NCBI RefSeq assembly: GCF_006715175.1
Contig: NZ_VFMQ01000001.1
Location: 2,790,001-2,854,000, forward strand
DNA length: 64,000 bases
Origin: Curtobacterium citreum
Lineage (GTDB): Bacteria; Actinomycetota; Actinomycetes; Actinomycetales; Microbacteriaceae
Reading direction: 5' to 3'
The notes below the pieces were generated by a model that was not told the origin of the DNA, made no database searches, and was given only the letters and a program-made list of their open reading frames with translations. Both the position numbers and the translations under genes were made by a program. Of this stretch, positions 34,052 through 42,957 are shown piece by piece (positions within the stretch are counted from its first letter, which is position 1; each line of letters starts with the position of its first letter).

Positions 34052-34986
34052 GCAGTGAGCCCCTCGAACAGCGGCGTCGACAGGTAGCGCTCACCGGTGT
34101 CGCAGACGATCGCGACGACCCGCTTGCCGGCGTTCTCCGGGCGCGCGGCGATCTGCACGGCCGCGTGGATGATCGCGCCGGAGGAGATGCCCGCGAGGAT
34201 GCCCTCCTCCGTCCCGAGCGCCCGGGCCACGCGCAGTGCGTCGTCGAGCTCGACGTCGAACACCTCGTCGATGACGGAACGGTCGAGGACCTCGGGGACG
34301 AAGTTCGCGCCGATGCCCTGGATCTTGTGCGGCCCGGCCTTGCCCTCCGTCAGGAGCGGGGAGTCCTTCGGCTCGACGGCGACGATCTGCACGCCGGGGA
34401 CGCGCTCCTTGAGGACCCGGCCGACGCCCGTGATGGTGCCGCCGGTCCCGACGCCCGCGACGAACACGTCGACGTGGCCCTCGGTGTCGCGGAGGATCTC
34501 CTCCGCGGTGGTCTTCCGGTGGATCGCGGCGTTCGCCGGGGTCTCGAACTGGTGGGCGAGGATCGCTCCCGGCGTCTCGGCGACGATCTGCTCGGCACGC
34601 GAGACAGCGCCCTTCATGCCCTCCGGCCCCGGGGTGAGGACGATCTCGGCACCGAACGCACGGATCAGCGCCCGGCGCTCGACGCTCATCGTCTCGGGCA
34701 TCGTGATGACGACCCGGTACCCGCGGGCGGCTCCGACCAGGGCGAGCGCGATGCCGGTGTTGCCGGACGACCCCTCAACGATGGTGCCGCCGGCCTGCAG
34801 CTCGCCGGACTCCTCGGCCGCGTCGATGATCGCGACGCCCAGCCGGTCCTTCACGCTCGACCCGGGGTTGTAGAACTCGAGCTTCGCGAGGACCTCGGCA
34901 CCGCCCGGCTGCGGCAGCCGGTTCAGTCGCACGAGCGGGGTGTTCCCGAACGCCTGCGAGATGTTGTCGTAGATGGTGCCGCTCAT
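34048..34986 (-). CDS. cysK: Cysteine synthase A (O-acetylserine sulfhydrylase)
   Basis: A 312-residue PLP enzyme joining sulfide to O-acetylserine. The PLP lysine is in NPGSSVKDRLG, the substrate loop is EGSSGNTGIALA, and GVGTGGTITGVGRVLKER binds the PLP phosphate. ATG at 34986 follows GAGGA by 9 nt. It forms an operon with cysE, in the common actinobacterial order cysK-cysE. Confidence 0.97.
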   Translation of the reverse strand: MSGTIYDNISQAFGNTPLVRLNRLPQPGGAEVLAKLEFYNPGSSVKDRLGVAIIDAAEESGELQAGGTIVEGSSGNTGIALALVGAARGYRVVITMPETMSVERRALIRAFGAEIVLTPGPEGMKGAVSRAEQIVAETPGAILAHQFETPANAAIHRKTTAEEILRDTEGHVDVFVAGVGTGGTITGVGRVLKERVPGVQIVAVEPKDSPLLTEGKAGPHKIQGIGANFVPEVLDRSVIDEVFDVELDDALRVARALGTEEGILAGISSGAIIHAAVQIAARPENAGKRVVAIVCDTGERYLSTPLFEGLTA

Positions 34987-35188
34987 CCGGTCCGTCCTCT
35001 GCGGGTCAGGTGCGCACCCCCTGCACTGGAGGCGCGTGGTGCGCTGCGATCCTAGCGACGGCACCCGGCGTTCCCCTGTCCTGTGACGTGCGCTGACGCG
35101 CGCTGACGCGCCGGGCGCGCGCCGCGCCTCCGGGCCGGGTGTCTGACCCGGCCACACGACGGTCCGACGCCCGCCCCGCCCCGCCCCG

Positions 35189-36223
35189 TCAGCGCAACGC
35201 ACTCTGCGCGAACCGCTCGTCCGTCGCCTCGAGCACCCGCAGCACGTTGCCGCCGGCCAGCGCGCGCAGGTCCTCGTCGCCCCAGCCCCGGCGCCGCAGC
35301 TCCTCGGCGAGCACGGGGTACCGCGACACGTCCCGCAGGTCCGGCGGCAGCACCGGGGTGCCGTCGTAGTCGCCGCCGAGCCCGAGGTGCCGGACCCCGG
35401 CGACCCGGCGGGCGTGGTCGACGTGGTCCGCGACGTCCGCGACGGTGACCAGGGGCGGCTCGCCCTCGGAGCCCGCCTCCTCCCAGTCCGCCCACGCACG
35501 CGAGACGAACTTCGGCACGAACGTGATCATGACCACGCCGCCGTTGTCCGCGAGCCGGCCGAGCACGTCGTCCGGGACGTTCCGCGGGTGGTCGTCGACC
35601 CCGACGGTCGACGAGTGGCTGAACACCACCGGCTGCGTCGCGACGTCGAGGGTGTCCCGCATGGTCGAGGGCGCGACGTGCGACAGGTCGACGAGCATGC
35701 CGGTGCGCTCCATCTCGGCGACGACCTCGCGGCCGCGGTCGGTCAGGCCGCCGTGCGCCCGGGCCCCGGTGGCGGAGTCGGCCCACGTGGTGTCGTCGTT
35801 GTGCGTCAGCGTCATGTACCGCACGCCGAGCCGCGCGAAGGTCCGGAGCACGGCCAGGTCGTCGCCGATCGAGTGGCCGCCCTCGGCCCCGAGGAACGAC
35901 CCGATCCGCCCGGCGTCCACAGCCCCACGGAGCTCGGCCGCGGTGCGCACGAAGGTCAGGTCCTGCGGGTACGCGGCGATGATCCGGTGCGCGGTGTCGA
36001 TCTGCTGGAGCGTGGTCCGGACGGGGTCCGGGTCGTCGGACGGCACGAACACCGACCAGAACTGCCCGACGACGCCGCCGGCGCGGAGCTTCGGCAGGTC
36101 GGTGTGCAGCGTCCCCTGCTCGGTGTCGATGCCCTCGACGCCGGAGTCGTGCGACTCGCGGCGCTCCCACGGCAGGTCGTTGTGGCCGTCGATGACGGGG
36201 AAGGCGAGGGCGTCGAGGGTCAT
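35189..36223 (-). CDS. Membrane dipeptidase (M19 renal-type) family protein
   Basis: A 344-residue zinc hydrolase without a signal peptide. The binuclear zinc site is built from DGHNDLPW, FLGAEGGHS, VDLSHVAPST and PVVFSHSS, with the substrate aspartate in LGGDYDG. The family cleaves dipeptides, including those with a D-residue. ATG at 36223 lies 7 nt after TAGCGT (36231-36236, reverse strand), so the mRNA is probably leaderless and shares a very short divergent promoter with the acetyltransferase gene. Confidence 0.92.
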   Translation of the reverse strand: MTLDALAFPVIDGHNDLPWERRESHDSGVEGIDTEQGTLHTDLPKLRAGGVVGQFWSVFVPSDDPDPVRTTLQQIDTAHRIIAAYPQDLTFVRTAAELRGAVDAGRIGSFLGAEGGHSIGDDLAVLRTFARLGVRYMTLTHNDDTTWADSATGARAHGGLTDRGREVVAEMERTGMLVDLSHVAPSTMRDTLDVATQPVVFSHSSTVGVDDHPRNVPDDVLGRLADNGGVVMITFVPKFVSRAWADWEEAGSEGEPPLVTVADVADHVDHARRVAGVRHLGLGGDYDGTPVLPPDLRDVSRYPVLAEELRRRGWGDEDLRALAGGNVLRVLEATDERFAQSALR

Positions 36224-36230
36224 GCCGTCG

Positions 36231-36254
36231 ACGCTACCGCCCGGTCAGTAGGCT
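36231..36254. promoter_or_regulatory. Compact bidirectional leaderless promoter
   Basis: TAGCGT for the minus gene (36236-36231) and TAGGCT for the plus gene (36249-36254) stand 12 bp apart, each 6-7 nt before its start codon. Only 37 bp separate the two start codons, so each -35 region must overlap the opposite transcript. Confidence 0.6.
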
Positions 36255-36260
36255 CGCGGT

Positions 36261-36836
36261 GTGCAGCCCGTGACGCTCCGCACCGACCGCCTGGTGCTCT
36301 CCGTGCCGACGACCGCGGACGCCGAGGACGTGGTCGCGTACGCGAACGACCCGGACGTCATCGCCTCCACCCCGGTGCCCGTGCCGTACGGCCACGCCGA
36401 GGCCCGGCACTTCCTCGAAGAGGTCGTCGCCGCCGGGTGGCGGGACGACGTCCGGTACGAGTTCGGCATCCGTCGCGCCGAGGACCTGCGCCTGCTCGGC
36501 ACGGTCGGGCTGTTCGGCCTCGCCGACGGTGCGGCCGAGATCGGGTACGCGGTGCACCCGGACGGACGCGGGCACGGCTTCGTCACCGAGGCCGCCGACC
36601 GCGTGCTCCGCTGGGCGTTCGCCGACGCGCCGACGGGCCTCGGGCTCGTCCGGGTGCAGTGGCGCGCGCTCGCCGGGAACGCCGCCTCGGCCGCGGTCGC
36701 GCAGCGGCTCGGCCTGACGTACGAGGGCCGCCGCCGGTCCGGCTCGCTGCACCGCGGGCAGCGGCACGACGAGCTCACCGCCGCGGTGCTGCGCTGGGAC
36801 GACCGCGCAGCCGCCACCGGATGGCCGGACCGGTGA
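36261..36836 (+). CDS. GNAT acetyltransferase, RimJ/RimL type
   Basis: A 191-residue enzyme. LRTDRLVLSVPTTADAEDV opens the RimJ/L-type fold and EIGYAVHPDGRGHGFVTEAADRVL is the acetyl-CoA-binding motif A, followed by AGNAASAAVAQRLGLTYEG. Acceptor unknown. GTG at 36261 lies 6 nt after TAGGCT. Its stop overlaps the next start (GTGA). Confidence 0.9.
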   Translation: MQPVTLRTDRLVLSVPTTADAEDVVAYANDPDVIASTPVPVPYGHAEARHFLEEVVAAGWRDDVRYEFGIRRAEDLRLLGTVGLFGLADGAAEIGYAVHPDGRGHGFVTEAADRVLRWAFADAPTGLGLVRVQWRALAGNAASAAVAQRLGLTYEGRRRSGSLHRGQRHDELTAAVLRWDDRAAATGWPDR

Positions 36837-37321
36837 CGGTCACGTTCCGCCTGGTCACCGACCTCGCGACGTCGCCGGAGCGCGCCTTCGCGCTGTCGCT
36901 CGACGTCGGTGCGCACGAACGGTCGATGGCCGCGTCCGGCGAGCGGGCGGTCGCCGGCACGACGTCCGGCACGATCGGGCTCGGCGAGACCGTCACGTGG
37001 CGGGCACGGCACTTCGGGATCGTCTGGCGGATGACGAGTCGGGTCACCGCCCTGGAGGCTCCTGGTCGGTTCGTCGACGAACAGGTGCGTGGGCCGTTCG
37101 CCCGCTTCCGGCACGAGCACCGGTTCACGGCGTCGGCCGGCGGAACGCGGATGGTCGACGAGGTCACCCTGACGGCGCCCTTCGGTCCGCTCGGGCGGCT
37201 GGCGGAACGGCTCGTGCTCGGCCGGTACCTGCGCCGGCTGATCGCGGACCGGAACGCGTCGCTCCGGTCCGAGCTCGAGCGCGGCGGTCAGGACCCGGCG
37301 AGCTCCCCCAGCGTGTCGTAG
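36833..37321 (+). CDS. SRPBCC (START-like) family protein
   Basis: A 162-residue helix-grip protein: FRLVTDLATSPERAFALSLDVG at the start, then FVDEQVRGPFARFRHEHRFT and DEVTLTAPFGPLGRLAERLVLGRYLRRL. These bind hydrophobic ligands in a cavity; the ligand is unknown. GTG at 36833 is chosen for its overlap with the acetyltransferase stop; ATG at 36821 is an alternative adding four residues. Its last 34 bp overlap the 3' end of the opposing RpiR gene. Confidence 0.82.
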   Translation: MTVTFRLVTDLATSPERAFALSLDVGAHERSMAASGERAVAGTTSGTIGLGETVTWRARHFGIVWRMTSRVTALEAPGRFVDEQVRGPFARFRHEHRFTASAGGTRMVDEVTLTAPFGPLGRLAERLVLGRYLRRLIADRNASLRSELERGGQDPASSPSVS

Positions 37322-38121
37322 GCCGCGGCCACGGCGTCGACCCGGGCACGCCCGGCTGGCCCGGCCGCCTCGTACACGTCGTTCGCGATCGCCGCGACGA
37401 CCGCGAACATCGCCGCCATGGAGTCGAACGCCGACGGGGAGTCCACCGGGCACAGCACCGCGGTCGACGCCGGCGCGGCGATCACGGCCGCGGTCGGGTC
37501 GCCGAGCACGACGACGTCCGCCCCGGTCGCGACGCAGTGCCGGACGAGCCCCTCGGCCCCCGCGGCGTGCCGGCGGACCGTGACGAGCACCACGAGGTCG
37601 CGGCGGTCGAGGTCGGCGACCTCCTCCCCGAGCCGCTGCCCGGGCGCCGGACCGAGCCGGACGTCCGGTCGGACCTGCGCGAGCTGCGACCGGAGCTGCA
37701 TGGCGACGGGGTGCGCCGCCCGCTCCCCGAACACGAGCACGCGGTGCGCGCGGACGATCCGGCGGGCGAGCCGCACCCGGTCGGCCCGGGCGAGGGAGGC
37801 GAAGGCGGCGTCGAGGTTCCGCGCCTCGACCGCGCGCTGGTCGACGTGCGCAGCGTCCTCGGCGGCCCACGGCAGACCGTTGCCCCGGGCCGACATGAGC
37901 TCCTGCCGCACCTGCGCCGCGTCCTGGAACCCGAGCGACCGCACCAGGCGGGACACGGTGGCCTTCGAGGTGCCGGACTCGGCGGCGAGCTCGGCCGAGG
38001 TCCCGACGAGCAGCAGCTCCGGGTCGTGCCGGACCATCGCGGCGACGCGGCGCTCGGCGGGCGACAGGCGGTCCCAGACGGCGTCGACGCGAGCGCGGAC
38101 GTCGGTCACGGTGGCGCTCAC
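37288..38121 (-). CDS. RpiR/MurR-family regulator of the allantoin operon
   Basis: A 277-residue regulator with an N-terminal helix-turn-helix (SAELAAESGTSKATVSRLVRSL, residues about 42-63) and a C-terminal SIS domain (VLVFGERAAHPVAMQL, DVVVLGDPTAAVIAAP). RpiR proteins usually sense a phosphosugar, but purine-catabolic operons of actinobacteria also use them. GTG at 38121 overlaps the amidohydrolase stop (GTGA), so it is the last gene of the operon and reports on its own transcription. Confidence 0.9.
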   Translation of the reverse strand: MSATVTDVRARVDAVWDRLSPAERRVAAMVRHDPELLLVGTSAELAAESGTSKATVSRLVRSLGFQDAAQVRQELMSARGNGLPWAAEDAAHVDQRAVEARNLDAAFASLARADRVRLARRIVRAHRVLVFGERAAHPVAMQLRSQLAQVRPDVRLGPAPGQRLGEEVADLDRRDLVVLVTVRRHAAGAEGLVRHCVATGADVVVLGDPTAAVIAAPASTAVLCPVDSPSAFDSMAAMFAVVAAIANDVYEAAGPAGRARVDAVAAAYDTLGELAGS

Positions 38122-39398
38122 GACCGCGCCGCCAGGTCGTCGGCGACGCGTTCGACCGCGACGGCGAGGGCGTCGAGTCCGAGGGCGACGTCGTCCTCGG
38201 ACACGAACTCGTCCGGGTGGTGGCTGATGCCGTCCGGGTTGCGGAGGAACAGCATCGCGACGTCGGTCACGAGCCCGAGCGACATCGCGTCGTGGCCGGC
38301 GCGGGAGAACAGCTCCGCGGGGTCGGTCTCCCCCGTGGCGACGATCCCCGCCCGCACGGCGGCCGTCAGCCGGGGCGCGCAGAACACCGCCGGCGCCCGG
38401 TGCACCTCGGTCGGCGTGACGGTGACCCCGCGCCGGGCGGCGATCTCGTCGAAGGCCGCGACGATCGTCTCCCAGACCCGGTCCCGGCCCTCGTCGAACT
38501 CACCGCGCAGGTCGACGCTGAAGCGCGCGAGCCCGGGGACGACGTTGACGGCCCCGGGTTCGACGGTCATGGTGCCGACCGTCCCGACGTGCTGCTCGGC
38601 CCGGCAGATCCGCTCGACCGCGAGGGCGGCCTCGGCGGCGGTGAGCAGGGCGTCGTGCCGCCGCTCGTAGGGGGTGCCGCCGGCGTGCCGGGCTTCGCCC
38701 ACGGCCTCGACGGCGAACCGCCGGGCGCTGGCGATGCTCGTGACGACGCCGAGCGCCTGGCCGGCCCGCTCGAGCCACGGCCCCTGCTCGATGTGCGCCT
38801 CGAGGTACCCGACGAGCCGCTCGGGGCGCACAGCGGCCTCGCCGACCCGCTCGGGGTCGAGCCCGAAGGCGGTGAACGCGTCGCGGAGCGTCACGCCGTC
38901 GCCGTCCTCGAGGTCCCACCAGCCCTCGTCCCAGACCCCCGCGACCGCCGAGGACCCGAGCAGGGCCTTGCCGAACCGGGTGCCCTCCTCGTCGGAGAAC
39001 GCGACGACCTCGAGTGCGACGGGCAGCGGACCGGCGGCCGTCACGCGCGCCACGGTCCGGATCGCCATGAGCACCCCGACGACCCCGTCGTACCGGCCGG
39101 CGTCCACCACGGTGTCGAGGTGCGATCCGAGCAGCAGCACCGGGGCGTCCGGGGTGGCACCGGCGACCCGCCCGTGCAGGTTCCCGGCGGCGTCCTGCCA
39201 CGTCTCGAGCCCGGCGTCGCGCATCCACCCGTCGACGACGGCGTTCGCGCGGGCGTGCTCCGGCGACAGGTACACGCGGGTGATCCGACCGTCGTCCTGC
39301 GACACGGCGGCGAGCTCGTCGCACCAGCGCACGACGGTCGCGGCGTCGGCGAGCGCCCGCCCGCTCGCGGTCGGCACGGTCTGGGCCGCCGCGGTCAC
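38118..39398 (-). CDS. allC: Allantoate amidohydrolase (M20 family)
   Basis: A 426-residue metallohydrolase turning allantoate into ureidoglycine, ammonia and CO2. Metal ligands lie in LLGSHLDTVVDAGRYDGVVG, the base in AFSDEEGTRFG, then YLEAHIEQGPWLE and SRAGHDAMSLG. N-carbamoyl amino acid hydrolases share this fold, but the operon decides for allantoate. GTG at 39398 overlaps the previous stop. Confidence 0.92.
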   Translation of the reverse strand: MTAAAQTVPTASGRALADAATVVRWCDELAAVSQDDGRITRVYLSPEHARANAVVDGWMRDAGLETWQDAAGNLHGRVAGATPDAPVLLLGSHLDTVVDAGRYDGVVGVLMAIRTVARVTAAGPLPVALEVVAFSDEEGTRFGKALLGSSAVAGVWDEGWWDLEDGDGVTLRDAFTAFGLDPERVGEAAVRPERLVGYLEAHIEQGPWLERAGQALGVVTSIASARRFAVEAVGEARHAGGTPYERRHDALLTAAEAALAVERICRAEQHVGTVGTMTVEPGAVNVVPGLARFSVDLRGEFDEGRDRVWETIVAAFDEIAARRGVTVTPTEVHRAPAVFCAPRLTAAVRAGIVATGETDPAELFSRAGHDAMSLGLVTDVAMLFLRNPDGISHHPDEFVSEDDVALGLDALAVAVERVADDLAARS

Positions 39399-40654
39399 GC
39401 CGACACCTCGACGAGCGACGGCGTCCCGACGGTCGACGACGCTCCCGCGTACACGTCGAGCGCCGCGTCGACCCCGCCGCCCTGCGGCACCGCGTGCCCG
39501 GCCCGGCGCAGCGCGTGCTCGAGCGCGGCGAGCGTCGTGACGACGGCGTCCTTGCGGGCGTTGTAGCCCATCGTCCCGAGGCGCCAGACGCGACCGTGCA
39601 GCGGGCCGAACGAGGTCCCGATCTCGATGCCGTGGTCCTCGAGCATCGCCGCACGCACGGCGTCCCCGACGACGTCGTCCGGGATCTCCACGGCGACGAC
39701 GTTGTGCATCTTGTGCGCGAGGTCGCCGAACACCCGCAGCCCGAGTGCCTGCACGCCCTCGGTCATCGCGCGGCCGGCGGTGGCGTGCCGGGCGACCACG
39801 GCGTCGCGGCCCTCGTCGAGCAGGATCCGGGCGCACTCGTGTGCCGCGTAGAGCATCGACGCGGCCTCGGTGTGGTGGTTCAGCCGGCGGGGACCCCAGT
39901 AGTCGAGGATCATCGCGAGGTCGAGGTAGTTCGACCGGATCGGCTGCTCCGCCACGACGTCGTCGGCCTCGCGGATGCCGGCCTCGACGCTCCGGCGACC
40001 GTGGAGCACCTCGACCGCGCGCGGCGAGACCGTGAGGGGCGCGCTGCCGGACGGGCCGCCGAGGCACTTCTGCAGGCCGGCGGTCGCGGCGTCGATCCCC
40101 CACGCGTCGACCTCGAGCGGGTTGCCGCCGATCGTCGCGGTCGCGTCGGTGTAGAGCAGCGCCCCGTACCGGTCGCACACCGCGCCGAGCTCGTCGAGCG
40201 GCTGGTTCATCGTGGTCGAGGTGTCGCCCTGCACGACGGCGACGAGCTTCGGCCGCACACGCCGCACGGCCTCCTCGACGACCGAGACCGGGAACACCTG
40301 GCCCCACGCGGTCTCGACGGTGTGCACCTCGGCGCCGGCGCGGGTCGCGATCTCGACGAGCAGGTGCCCGAAGCGGCCGAACACCGGGACGAGCACGCGG
40401 TCACCGGGTGCCAGCAGGGACACGAGCGCCGCCTCGATGCCGGCGCGCGAGGTCCCGTCGACGAGCACGGTCCCGTCGTTCCCGGTGCCGAACACCTGCC
40501 GGTACAGCTCCTGCGTCTCGGACATCGTCCGCGTCATCCACGGGTCGTACTGCCCGACGAGCGGGGTCGACAGCGCGCGGAGCACCCGGGGGTCGGCGTC
40601 GATGGGTCCGGGCCCCATGAGGAGTCGGGCGGGCGGGTTCACCGGGTGCGTCAT
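39395..40654 (-). CDS. pucG: (S)-ureidoglycine--glyoxylate aminotransferase (class V)
   Basis: A 419-residue PLP enzyme that moves the amino group of ureidoglycine to glyoxylate, giving oxalurate and glycine. LLMGPGPIDADPRVLRAL, the PLP lysine in GLQKCLGGPSG, and MHNVVAVEIPDDV fit PucG; the general alanine-glyoxylate/serine-pyruvate aminotransferases share the fold. Position between allantoinase and allantoate amidohydrolase favours PucG. ATG at 40654 overlaps the allantoinase stop (ATGA). Confidence 0.88.
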   Translation of the reverse strand: MTHPVNPPARLLMGPGPIDADPRVLRALSTPLVGQYDPWMTRTMSETQELYRQVFGTGNDGTVLVDGTSRAGIEAALVSLLAPGDRVLVPVFGRFGHLLVEIATRAGAEVHTVETAWGQVFPVSVVEEAVRRVRPKLVAVVQGDTSTTMNQPLDELGAVCDRYGALLYTDATATIGGNPLEVDAWGIDAATAGLQKCLGGPSGSAPLTVSPRAVEVLHGRRSVEAGIREADDVVAEQPIRSNYLDLAMILDYWGPRRLNHHTEAASMLYAAHECARILLDEGRDAVVARHATAGRAMTEGVQALGLRVFGDLAHKMHNVVAVEIPDDVVGDAVRAAMLEDHGIEIGTSFGPLHGRVWRLGTMGYNARKDAVVTTLAALEHALRRAGHAVPQGGGVDAALDVYAGASSTVGTPSLVEVSA

Positions 40655-42075
40655 GACAGGTCCGTTCGTGCGTCGGTCGTTCCGGTGAGCAGGCTACCGG
40701 AACGTTCGTTTCGAGCGTGTTGCGGAGCAACGCGTGCCGGTCGCTCGAGCAGCCGGCCCTGGACGGCCGTCACCCCGCCGTCGGCGGTGGCGACCAGCTT
40801 GCCGCGCAACCAGGTCTCGGTGACCCGACCCCGTGCCTCCAGGCCGGCGAACGCGGAGACCCGGTTGCGGTGCGCGAGCCCGGCCACGTCGACCACCGAC
40901 AGCGCGTCCGGGTCGAACACGGCGAGGTGCGCGACCGCACCCGGCGCGATCCGCCCGCGGTCGTCGAGTCCGACCAGGTCGGCCGGTCCGGTCGTGAACC
41001 ACGGCAGCACCGTCTCGAGCGCGATGCCCCGCCGGACCGCCTCGGTCCAGACCGCCCGGAACCCCACCTGCAGCCCGGCGATCCCGCCCCAGGCGAGCCC
41101 CCAGTCGTCGGTCTTCAGGTCCGCGGTGGACGGCGAGTGGTCCGACACGACGCAGTCGATGGTTCCGTCGAGGAGCCCCGCCCACAGCGCGTCGCGGTTC
41201 GCGTCGTCGCGGATCGGCGGGCAGCACTTGTACTCGGTGGCGCCGTCCGGGATCGACCCCGCCTCGAACGCCAGATAGTGCGGGCACGTCTCGACGGTGA
41301 TCCGCACGCCGTCGTCCTTCGCGGCCCGGATCATCGGCAGCGCCCCGGCGTCGGACAGGTGCAGCACGTGGACGCGGGCACCGGTCGCCCGCGCCCCGTC
41401 GACGACCTGTCCGATCGCGGAGCGCTCGGCGACCGGCGGTCGGGTCGCCAGGAAGTCCTCGTACCGACCGCCGAGCGCGTCGTGCGCGACGAGGTGCGCG
41501 GGGTCCTCGGCGTGCACGATCAGGAGCGCGTCGATCGCGGCGACCTCGGCGATCGCGGCCTGCAGCTGCCCGGGGTCGAGGTGCGGGAACTCGTCGACGC
41601 CCGAGGGTGCTGTGAAGCACTTGAACCCGAACACCCCCTCGTCGTGCAGGTCCGCGAGCGCCCCCGCGTTCGCCGGGACCGCACCGCCCCAGAACCCGAC
41701 GTCGACCGCGACGCGGCCGTCCGCGCTCGCCCGCTTGACCGCGAGCGCCTCGGCGTCCACGGTCGCCGGGATCGAGTTGAGCGGCATGTCGACGATGGTC
41801 GTCACACCGCCGAGCGCCGCGGCGCGGGTGGCGGACGCGAAGCCCTCCCACTCGGTCCGCCCGGGCTCGTTGACGTGCACGTGCGTGTCGACGAGGCCGG
41901 GCAGGAGCACCTGGCCCGCCGGGACCGTCCGGTCCACGGCGGCGGGCACGTCCGCGTCGACCGGCAGCACGTCGGTGACGTGGCCGTCGCGGACGACGAC
42001 CGCTGCGGGACACCACGCCCCGTCGACCCACGTCCGGTGGGCGCGCAGCACCAGGTCGGCCGGGAGGCGCGTCAC
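40651..42075 (-). CDS. allB: Allantoinase
   Basis: A 474-residue cyclic amidohydrolase opening allantoin to allantoate. The binuclear metal site has DTHVHVNEPG, the carboxylated lysine in GFKCFTAPSG, HVLHLSDA and VSDHSPS. The C-terminal 25 residues (after about 448) are an Arg/Ser/Thr tail beyond the usual end, created because the stop overlaps the next start. Codons at 40832-40847 hold the CGTGCCTCCAGGCCGG repeat, read as AGLEARG. GTG at 42075 overlaps the racemase stop. Confidence 0.94.
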   Translation of the reverse strand: MTRLPADLVLRAHRTWVDGAWCPAAVVVRDGHVTDVLPVDADVPAAVDRTVPAGQVLLPGLVDTHVHVNEPGRTEWEGFASATRAAALGGVTTIVDMPLNSIPATVDAEALAVKRASADGRVAVDVGFWGGAVPANAGALADLHDEGVFGFKCFTAPSGVDEFPHLDPGQLQAAIAEVAAIDALLIVHAEDPAHLVAHDALGGRYEDFLATRPPVAERSAIGQVVDGARATGARVHVLHLSDAGALPMIRAAKDDGVRITVETCPHYLAFEAGSIPDGATEYKCCPPIRDDANRDALWAGLLDGTIDCVVSDHSPSTADLKTDDWGLAWGGIAGLQVGFRAVWTEAVRRGIALETVLPWFTTGPADLVGLDDRGRIAPGAVAHLAVFDPDALSVVDVAGLAHRNRVSAFAGLEARGRVTETWLRGKLVATADGGVTAVQGRLLERPARVAPQHARNERSGSLLTGTTDARTDLS

Positions 42076-42836
42076 GCCGCCACCCCGATCGTCGCGTCCG
42101 CCGGCTGGTCGCGTCGGAACCCCGCGAGGAGCCCCGTCACCGGCTTGGGCGGCGGCGGCGCGTACTCGCCGCACTTCCCGGTGCCGAGGCCGAGCCGGAC
42201 GAGCGACTCGGCGAGGACCGTGGCCGCGGCGACGCCGTCGACCACGGGCACGCCGACGGCCCGCGAGACCTCGGCGCAGAGCTCGGCCATCCCGGCGCAG
42301 CCGAGCACGACCGCGTCCGCGCCGCCCGCGACGACCGCCCGGCACTCCTCGACGATCAGCTCCCGTGCGCCGGACGCGGGGTCGTCGAGCGCCAGGACGG
42401 CGACCTCGCACGCCCGCACCTCGGTGACGAGCGACGCGAAGCCGTACCGCTCGGCGAGCTCGTGCGCCCGACCGGTCGTCCGCGCCAGGGTCGTCACGAC
42501 GCCGAACCTCCGACCGAGCATCGCCGCGGCGTGGAACCCGGCCTCGGCGATGCCGATCACCGGACCCGTGGCGATCTCCCGCGCGGCGTCGAGTCCCGGG
42601 TCGCCGAAGCACGCCACGACGTACGCGTCGACGCCCTCCTGCTCGCCGAGCGCGACCTGCTCGAGGAGCCCGGGGACCGCCAGGGCCTCCTCGTAGTGAC
42701 TCTCGATCGACGCCGGGCCCATGGTGGGCGTGACGGCCTCGACGAGGGTCCCGGGGCCGGCGACCGCCGCGGCTGCGCGGCCGATCGTCTCGGTCATGGC
42801 GACGGTGGTGTTCGGGTTGACGACGCGGATGCGCAT
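42072..42836 (-). CDS. Asp/Glu/hydantoin racemase family, probable allantoin racemase
   Basis: A 254-residue cofactor-free racemase. RIRVVNPNTT opens the fold and the two catalytic cysteines are in VVACFGDPG and VLGCAGMAE. In this operon it would interconvert R- and S-allantoin so that allantoinase can use both. ATG at 42836 follows GGAAGGA by 5 nt. Three 27-bp repeats separate it from the permease gene. Confidence 0.92.
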   Translation of the reverse strand: MRIRVVNPNTTVAMTETIGRAAAAVAGPGTLVEAVTPTMGPASIESHYEEALAVPGLLEQVALGEQEGVDAYVVACFGDPGLDAAREIATGPVIGIAEAGFHAAAMLGRRFGVVTTLARTTGRAHELAERYGFASLVTEVRACEVAVLALDDPASGARELIVEECRAVVAGGADAVVLGCAGMAELCAEVSRAVGVPVVDGVAAATVLAESLVRLGLGTGKCGEYAPPPPKPVTGLLAGFRRDQPADATIGVAA

Positions 42837-42864
42837 CGGGGTCCTTCCGGTGGTGCTGGGGCGG

Positions 42865-42945
42865 GTCGTGCTGGCCGTGCTCGTCGGGCTCGTCGTGCTG
42901 GCCGTGCTCGTCGGGCTCGTCGTGCTGGCCGTGCTCGTCGGGCTC
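42865..42945. repeat. Three perfect 27-bp tandem repeats between permease and racemase genes
   Basis: Units 42865-42891, 42892-42918 and 42919-42945 are identical (each contains GTGCTGGCCGTGCTCGTCGG). They fill most of the 121-bp gap inside the operon, 29 bp before the racemase start. On the mRNA they are GC-rich with little self-pairing. Confidence 0.95.
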
Positions 42946-42957
42946 GGGCCGGTGCGG

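Noticed and set aside
42865..42945. CRISPR-like triple repeat
   Set aside because: Units abut with no spacers; it is a minisatellite.
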